DNA of 51,004 nucleotides, taken from the NCBI GenBank assembly GCA_003052455.1, contig QAPD01000057.1, forward strand, positions 1 to 51,004. Direction: 5' to 3'. The position numbers were made by a program, and so were the translations under genes. Positions 46,081-51,004 of the stretch are shown here, piece after piece. The DNA comes from Sphaerisporangium cinnabarinum (lineage in GTDB: Bacteria > Actinomycetota > Actinomycetes > Actinomycetales > Cellulomonadaceae). The notes under the pieces are model-generated. The model was not told where the DNA came from. It searched no databases and was given only the letters and a program-made list of their open reading frames with translations. Within the stretch, counting starts at the first letter, position 1, and every line of letters begins with the position of its first letter.

Positions 46081-49080
46081 GTGACCACGCCTGACACGAC
46101 CTCGATCCCGCACGCCCCGGACGCCCCCGCCGCGGGCGGCCCCGCCCACCGCTACACGCCGGCGCTCGCGGAGCAGATCGAGCTCAAGTGGCAGGAGCTC
46201 TGGGAGCAGCGCGGCACGTTCTGGGCCGCGAACCCCACCGGCGACCTCACGGACGGCGACGGCGACCGGCCCCAGGGCGCGAGCCCGTACTTCATCATGG
46301 ACATGTTCCCGTACCCGTCGGGCGCGGGCCTGCACGTCGGGCACCCCCTCGGGTACATCGCGACGGACGTCGTGGGCCGGTTCCGGCGCATGCGCGGCGA
46401 GAACGTGCTGCACGCCCTGGGCTACGACGCGTTCGGCCTGCCCGCCGAGCAGTACGCGGTGCAGACGGGACAGCACCCGCGCGTGACCACCGAGGCGAAC
46501 ATCGCGAACATGCGTCGGCAGCTGCGCCGCCTCGGGCTGGCGCACGACTCGCGCCGCTCGTTCGCGACGATCGACCCCGAGTACGTGCGCTGGACGCAGT
46601 GGATCTTCCTGCAGATCTTCGACTCCTGGTACGACCCGGAGGCCCTGCGCCCCGACGGCGGTCGTGGTCGCGCGCGCCGCATCGCCGAGCTCGAGGCCGA
46701 GCTCGCGTCGGGCGCGCGACCGGTGCCGGGCGGTGTCGAGGGCGTCGAGGAGGGTGCGGACTGGGCGACGCTCACGCCCCAGCAGCGCCGGGCCGTCGTC
46801 GACTCGCAGCGTCTCGCGTACGTGGACGAGTCGCCGGTGAACTGGGCCCCCGGCCTGGGCACGGTCCTGGCGAACGAGGAGGTCACCGCCGACGGCCGCT
46901 CCGAGCGCGGCAACTTCCCCGTGTTCCAGCGCAGCCTGCGGCAGTGGAAGATGCGCATCACGGCGTATGCCGACCGCCTCGCGGACGACCTGGACCTCAT
47001 CGACTGGCCCGAGAAGGTCACGGCGATGCAGCGCAACTGGATCGGTCGGAGCGAGGGCGCGCTCGTGCGGTTCCCCGTGCTCGGCACGCCCGACGGCGCG
47101 AACGACGTCGCGGCGGAGTCCGGCGCGGAGGTCGAGGTCTTCACGACGCGCCCCGACACGCTGTTCGGCGCGACGTTCATGGTCGTCTCGCCCGAGCACC
47201 CGCTGCTCGACGAGGTCCCGGCGCACTGGCCGGACGGCACGTCGAGCGCGTGGACGGGCGGGCACCGCTCGCCGGTCGAGGCCGTCGCGGCGTACCGGCG
47301 CGAGGCCGCCGCGAAGACCGCCGTCGAGCGGCAGGCCGACGCGGGCAAGAAGACGGGCGTGTTCACGGGGCACCTCGCGGTGAACCCGGTGAACGGCCAG
47401 GCGATCCCGGTCTTCACCGCCGACTACGTGCTCATGGGCTACGGCACGGGCGCGATCATGGCCGTCCCCGGCGGCGACGAGCGCGACTTCGCGTTCGCCG
47501 AGGCGTTCGGGCTGCCGGTCGTGCGCACGGTCGAGCCCGCGGACGGGCTGCCCGAGGACTTCACCGGCCCGTACACGGGCGACGGCGTGGTCGTCGGCTC
47601 GGCCAACGAGGAGATCTCGCTCGACGGGCTCGACGTGCCCGAGGCGAAGCGCCGCATCACCGAGTGGCTCGTGGGCAAGGGCATCGGCGAGGGCACGACG
47701 ACCTACCGCCTGCGCGACTGGCTGTTCAGCCGCCAGCGCTACTGGGGCGAGCCGTTCCCCATCGTGTGGGACGAGAACGACCAGCCCGTCGCGATCCCCG
47801 ACGCGCTGCTGCCCGTCGACCTGCCGGACGTCCCCGACTACGCGCCCCGTACGTTCGACGCGGACGACGCCGACTCGTCGCCCGAGGCGCCGCTGGGCCG
47901 CAACGACGAGTGGGTCAACGTCACGCTCGACCTCGGCGACGGGCCGAAGCAGTACCGCCGCGACACGAACACGATGCCCAACTGGGCCGGGTCGTGCTGG
48001 TACTACCTGCGCTACCTCGACCCGCAGTGGGACGGCGGCGACCAGGACACGGTCGTCGACGCGGAGCTCGAACGCTACTGGATGGGCCCGGAGCACAACC
48101 CGAGCGCAGGCCGCGCCGGCGGCGTGGACCTGTACGTGGGCGGCGTCGAGCACGCCGTGCTGCACCTGCTCTACGCGCGGTTCTGGCACAAGGTCCTCTA
48201 CGACCTGGGCCACGTGTCGAGCGTCGAGCCGTTCCACAAGCTGTTCAACCAGGGCTACGTCCAGGCGTACGCCTTCACCGACGCGCGCGGCCAGTACGTG
48301 CCCGCCACGGAGGTCACGGAGGAGCCCGCGCCCGACGGCTCGGGCGAGGTCGTGTACCGCTGGAACGGCGAGGTCGTGCAGCGTGAGTACGGGAAGATGG
48401 GCAAGTCGCTCAAGAACGTCGTCACGCCCGACGAGATGTACGCCGAGTACGGCGCCGACACGTTCCGCGTCTACGAGATGTCGATGGGCCCGCTGGACCT
48501 GTCGCGCCCGTGGGAGACGCGCGCCGTCGTCGGGTCGCAGCGCTTCCTGCAGCGCCTGTGGCGCAACGTCGTCTCCGAGGAGACGGGCGAGGTGACGGTC
48601 GTCGACGAGCCGGCGTCGCCCGAGACCCTGCGCGCCGTGCACCGTGCGATCGCGGACGTGCGCGTCGAGATGGAGCACATGCGCCCGAACACGGCCATCG
48701 CGAAGCTCATCACGCTGAACAACCACCTCACGGCGCTCGACCGCGTGCCGCGCGAGGCCGTCGAGCCGCTCGTGCTCATGACCGCACCCGTCGCGCCGCA
48801 CATCGCGGAGGAGCTGTGGGAGCGCCTGGGGCACGACCGCTCGCTCGCGCACGAGCCCTTCCCGACGGCGGACGAGCGCTACCTCGTCGAGGACACCGTG
48901 ACGTGCATCGTGCAGGTCAAGGGCAAGGTTCGCGGCCGGCTCGACGTACCCCCGTCGATCTCGGAGGAGGACCTCACGGCCGCCGCGCTCGCCGAGCCGA
49001 ACGTCGTGCGCGCGATCGACGGCGCCGAGGTCCGCAAGGTGATCGTCCGCGCCCCGAAGCTGGTCAACATCGTCGTCTGA
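46081..49080 (+). CDS. leuS: Leucyl-tRNA synthetase
   Basis: LeuRS attaches leucine to tRNA-Leu. The 999-residue protein has the class I HIGH signature as HVGH (85-88) and KMSKS as KMGKS (about 772-776). The CP1 editing domain lies between them ([37 protein letters not shown]). The anticodon-binding and C-terminal tRNA-binding domains end in [11 protein letters not shown]. It is longer than the roughly 860-residue E. coli enzyme, with inserts near residues 190-230 as in other actinobacteria. A long inverted repeat follows the stop. Confidence 0.98.
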   Translation: MTTPDTTSIPHAPDAPAAGGPAHRYTPALAEQIELKWQELWEQRGTFWAANPTGDLTDGDGDRPQGASPYFIMDMFPYPSGAGLHVGHPLGYIATDVVGRFRRMRGENVLHALGYDAFGLPAEQYAVQTGQHPRVTTEANIANMRRQLRRLGLAHDSRRSFATIDPEYVRWTQWIFLQIFDSWYDPEALRPDGGRGRARRIAELEAELASGARPVPGGVEGVEEGADWATLTPQQRRAVVDSQRLAYVDESPVNWAPGLGTVLANEEVTADGRSERGNFPVFQRSLRQWKMRITAYADRLADDLDLIDWPEKVTAMQRNWIGRSEGALVRFPVLGTPDGANDVAAESGAEVEVFTTRPDTLFGATFMVVSPEHPLLDEVPAHWPDGTSSAWTGGHRSPVEAVAAYRREAAAKTAVERQADAGKKTGVFTGHLAVNPVNGQAIPVFTADYVLMGYGTGAIMAVPGGDERDFAFAEAFGLPVVRTVEPADGLPEDFTGPYTGDGVVVGSANEEISLDGLDVPEAKRRITEWLVGKGIGEGTTTYRLRDWLFSRQRYWGEPFPIVWDENDQPVAIPDALLPVDLPDVPDYAPRTFDADDADSSPEAPLGRNDEWVNVTLDLGDGPKQYRRDTNTMPNWAGSCWYYLRYLDPQWDGGDQDTVVDAELERYWMGPEHNPSAGRAGGVDLYVGGVEHAVLHLLYARFWHKVLYDLGHVSSVEPFHKLFNQGYVQAYAFTDARGQYVPATEVTEEPAPDGSGEVVYRWNGEVVQREYGKMGKSLKNVVTPDEMYAEYGADTFRVYEMSMGPLDLSRPWETRAVVGSQRFLQRLWRNVVSEETGEVTVVDEPASPETLRAVHRAIADVRVEMEHMRPNTAIAKLITLNNHLTALDRVPREAVEPLVLMTAPVAPHIAEELWERLGHDRSLAHEPFPTADERYLVEDTVTCIVQVKGKVRGRLDVPPSISEEDLTAAALAEPNVVRAIDGAEVRKVIVRAPKLVNIVV

Positions 49081-49090
49081 CGACCCGACA

Positions 49091-49153
49091 CGCTGAGTGC
49101 GGGAGATCGTCGCGTCCGAGGCCCTCAGGCGCGACGATCTCGTGCACTCAGCG
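49091..49153. repeat. 24-bp-arm inverted repeat after leuS
   Basis: The arms 49091-49114 and 49130-49153 are complementary at 22 of 24 positions (outer CGCTGAGTGC/GCACTCAGCG, inner GAGATCGTCGCG/CGCGACGATCTC) with a 15-nt loop. It lies between the convergent leuS and HerA-like genes and probably terminates both. Its length and form resemble repetitive extragenic palindromes. Confidence 0.75.
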
Positions 49154-49171
49154 GGTGCCCGCGGTGCGGGG

Positions 49172-51004
49172 TCAGCGGCGGCGGGTGCCGAAGATGGTGC
49201 GGGTGAGCTCGCGGCCGAGCTGGGTGCCCGCCGAGCGGAGGAACGAGTCGAGCGGGCTCGACGACCGCGAGCGTGACGACCCCGACGACGGCGAGCGCCC
49301 CGTCGCGGCCTCGCGCTCGAGCCTCGCCCGCATCTTCTCCAGCTCCGCCTGCTCCTTCTTCGCCGCGCGCTCGGCCTCCTTGGCGGCCTCCTTCGCCGCC
49401 TTCTCCTGCGCGGCGGCCTCGGCCTCGGCGGCCTCCGCGGCGGCGCGCGCCGCTGCCTGCTCCTGGACGCGGACCTGGAGGAGCTCGAACGCGGACTCGG
49501 CGTCGACGGCGGTGCCGTACCGGGCCGTCGCGGGCGACGCCGCCACGATGCCCTCGAGCACGGACGCCGGCGCGGGGTCCATCGACGACTGCGGCGCGCG
49601 GACGCGCGTCCACGCCACCGGGGCCGGCGCGCCCTTCTCGGTGAGCACCGTGACGACGGCCTCGCCCGTCCCGAGCGACTGCAGCAGCCGCTCGAGGTCG
49701 TACGGCGACGTGGGGTAGGTGCGTACGGCCGCCCGCAGGGCCGCGGCGTCGTCGGGCGTGAAGGCGCGCAGCGCGTGCTGGACGCGGTTCCCGAGCTGCG
49801 CGAGCACGTCGGCGGGGACGTCCTTCGGGCTCTGCGTCACGAAGAACACGCCGACGCCCTTGGACCGCACCAGGCGCACCGTCTGCACGACCTGCTGCAG
49901 GAACTCCTTCGACGCGCCCGTGAACAGCAGGTGCGCCTCGTCGAAGAAGAACACGAGCCGCGGCTTCTCGACGTCGCCCACCTCGGGCAGCTCCTGGAAG
50001 AGGTCGGCGAGCAGCCACATGAGGAACGTGGAGAACAGCGCCGGACGGTCCTGCACCGCGGGGAGCTCGAGCGCGGAGACGACGCCCCGCCCGTCGGGCG
50101 TCGTGCGCAGCAGCTCCGACGTCGCGAACGCCGGCTCGCCGAAGAACACGTCCGCGCCCTGGGCCTGGAGCGCGACGATCTCGCGCAGGATCACGCCGGC
50201 CGTCGCGGTCGACACGCCGCCGATGCCCCGGAGCTCGGCCTTGCCCTCGTCGGACGTCAGGTACGCGAGCGTCGCCTGGAGGTCCTTGAGGTCGAGCAGC
50301 GCGAGACCCTGCGCGTCCGCCCAGTGGAAGACGAGGCCGAGGCTCGACTCCTGCGTCTCGTTGAGGCCGAGCACCTTGGCGAGCAGGAGCGGGCCGAAGT
50401 CCGTCACGGTGGTCCGGATCGGCACCCCGGTGCCGAGGCCGCCGAGCGAGTACACCTCGACGGGGTAGGCCGTCGGGCTCCAGTCCTGGCCGATCGACGC
50501 CGAGCGCTCCACGATCTTCGCGGACGACGTCCCCACGACGGCGAGCCCCGACAGGTCACCCTTGACGTCGGCGAGGAACACCGGGACGCCCGCCGCCGAC
50601 AGACCCTCCGCCATGCCCTGCAGCGTCTTCGTCTTGCCGGTGCCCGTCGCGCCCGCCACCAGCCCGTGCCGGTTGAGCATCGAGAGCGCGAACCCCACCT
50701 GGACGTCGGCGCGGGGGGACGGGTCGCCGCCCTCCGCGCCCCCCAGCAGCGCGCCGAGCGGGAGCGTGCCGCCGGCGTACGCGTAGCCCGCCGCCACCTG
50801 GGCGGCGTACCCGTCGCCGGGGGACGACGGCGCGTCCCGGGCGGGGCCGGTCGGCGCCGGCTCCGGTGGTGCGTCCGTCGGGGACGGCTCGGCCGCGGGA
50901 GCGTCCCCGGGCGTCGCGTCGGCAGGGGTCGCGCCGGTCGAGGGGGCGGAGGCCGGGGGAGCGGGGGCGTCCGGCTCGGGGGCGTCGCCGCGCGCCGCCG
51001 CCTC
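49172..51004 (-). CDS. HerA-like ATPase, DUF853/YjgR family (5' end cut by window edge)
   Basis: The frame is open to the last base of the window, so the N-terminus is missing or lies in the Pro/Ala-rich leader. About 610 residues are visible. The conserved part begins at GYAAQVAAGYAYAGGTLPLG. It contains Walker A GATGTGKT, ADVKGDLSGLAVVG and Walker B LVFFFDEAHLLF, followed by FVTQSPKDVPADVLAQLGNRVQHALRAF. This is the DUF853 group of HerA/FtsK-type P-loop ATPases, whose function is not settled. The C-terminal 130 residues hold a long Ala/Glu/Lys-rich coiled coil and a Ser/Arg-rich tail ending RRR. Confidence 0.9.
   Translation of the reverse strand, partial: EAAARGDAPEPDAPAPPASAPSTGATPADATPGDAPAAEPSPTDAPPEPAPTGPARDAPSSPGDGYAAQVAAGYAYAGGTLPLGALLGGAEGGDPSPRADVQVGFALSMLNRHGLVAGATGTGKTKTLQGMAEGLSAAGVPVFLADVKGDLSGLAVVGTSSAKIVERSASIGQDWSPTAYPVEVYSLGGLGTGVPIRTTVTDFGPLLLAKVLGLNETQESSLGLVFHWADAQGLALLDLKDLQATLAYLTSDEGKAELRGIGGVSTATAGVILREIVALQAQGADVFFGEPAFATSELLRTTPDGRGVVSALELPAVQDRPALFSTFLMWLLADLFQELPEVGDVEKPRLVFFFDEAHLLFTGASKEFLQQVVQTVRLVRSKGVGVFFVTQSPKDVPADVLAQLGNRVQHALRAFTPDDAAALRAAVRTYPTSPYDLERLLQSLGTGEAVVTVLTEKGAPAPVAWTRVRAPQSSMDPAPASVLEGIVAASPATARYGTAVDAESAFELLQVRVQEQAAARAAAEAAEAEAAAQEKAAKEAAKEAERAAKKEQAELEKMRARLEREAATGRSPSSGSSRSRSSSPLDSFLRSAGTQLGRELTRTIFGTRRR

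Noticed and set aside
45475-48852. A very long open frame on the minus strand opposite leuS (over 1,100 codons)
   Set aside because: It is a composition artefact of GC-rich third positions. The plus-strand frame encodes a complete LeuRS with HVGH and KMGKS motifs, and the antisense product is low-complexity.

Overview
This window is chromosomal DNA from a high-GC actinobacterium. By eye, G and C dominate every third codon position. The gene set points the same way: an rsfS–phosphatase–tRNA-Ala block, an SCO4848-type membrane protein, GPP34, Ku/LigD end joining, a mycothiol-type DinB protein, a siderophore-interacting protein behind a DtxR/IdeR box, and a LeuRS of about 999 residues. The impression is of Micrococcales near Cellulomonas/Cellulosimicrobium; that placement is inference. 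I see no rRNA, CRISPR array, prophage, integrase or insertion sequence, and no gene-free stretch over 300 bases.

Layout. 1-1.8 kb: end of a membrane protein, ribosome silencing factor RsfS, a histidine phosphatase and tRNA-Ala(GGC) with a strong terminator. 1.9-6.1 kb: a DHFR-fold reductase, a secreted SH3 protein, two aldo/keto reductases, and a small protein with a ScoMcrA-type head domain and a zinc ribbon. 6.3-12.2 kb: a LysR–MFS pair, then a DesK/DesR-like two-component system divergent from an ABC-2 exporter. 12.3-18.8 kb: GPP34, SCO4848-type protein, an iron-box-controlled siderophore-interacting protein, a fatty acid desaturase, a GlxA-type AraC regulator and malate:quinone oxidoreductase. 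18.9-25.7 kb: an intergenic cluster of about 21-bp repeats, a maleylpyruvate-isomerase/DinB–PNPOx–TetR operon behind a perfect 24-bp operator, an isolated bioB, a DHA2 efflux pump, an M24 peptidase and a cupin.

25.8-30.8 kb: a quinone reductase, a VOC protein, an alpha/beta hydrolase, and a two-gene operon (beta-propeller lipoprotein plus amidohydrolase) behind a GntR-like palindrome. 30.9-36.0 kb: a DNA end-joining block (LigD and Ku) enclosing a small alarmone synthetase and a DUF1905 protein. 36.1-39.8 kb: PhnB-like protein, VapBC, and a TetR–MFS pair. 39.9-45.5 kb: membrane metallophosphoesterase, YceI protein, MntR/DtxR-type regulator, DHA1 efflux pump and VKOR. 45.6-51.0 kb: UPF0145 protein, leuS and a HerA/DUF853 ATPase cut by the window edge.

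The most general signal is regulatory. Many unrelated genes carry a -10-like hexamer (TANNNT, or the weaker CANNNT) ending exactly 6-7 bases before the start codon, the geometry expected of leaderless transcripts. Several perfect palindromes overlap these promoters, so much of the local control can be proposed from sequence alone. Convergent gene pairs are usually separated by long perfect hairpins, one of them embedded in coding sequence.
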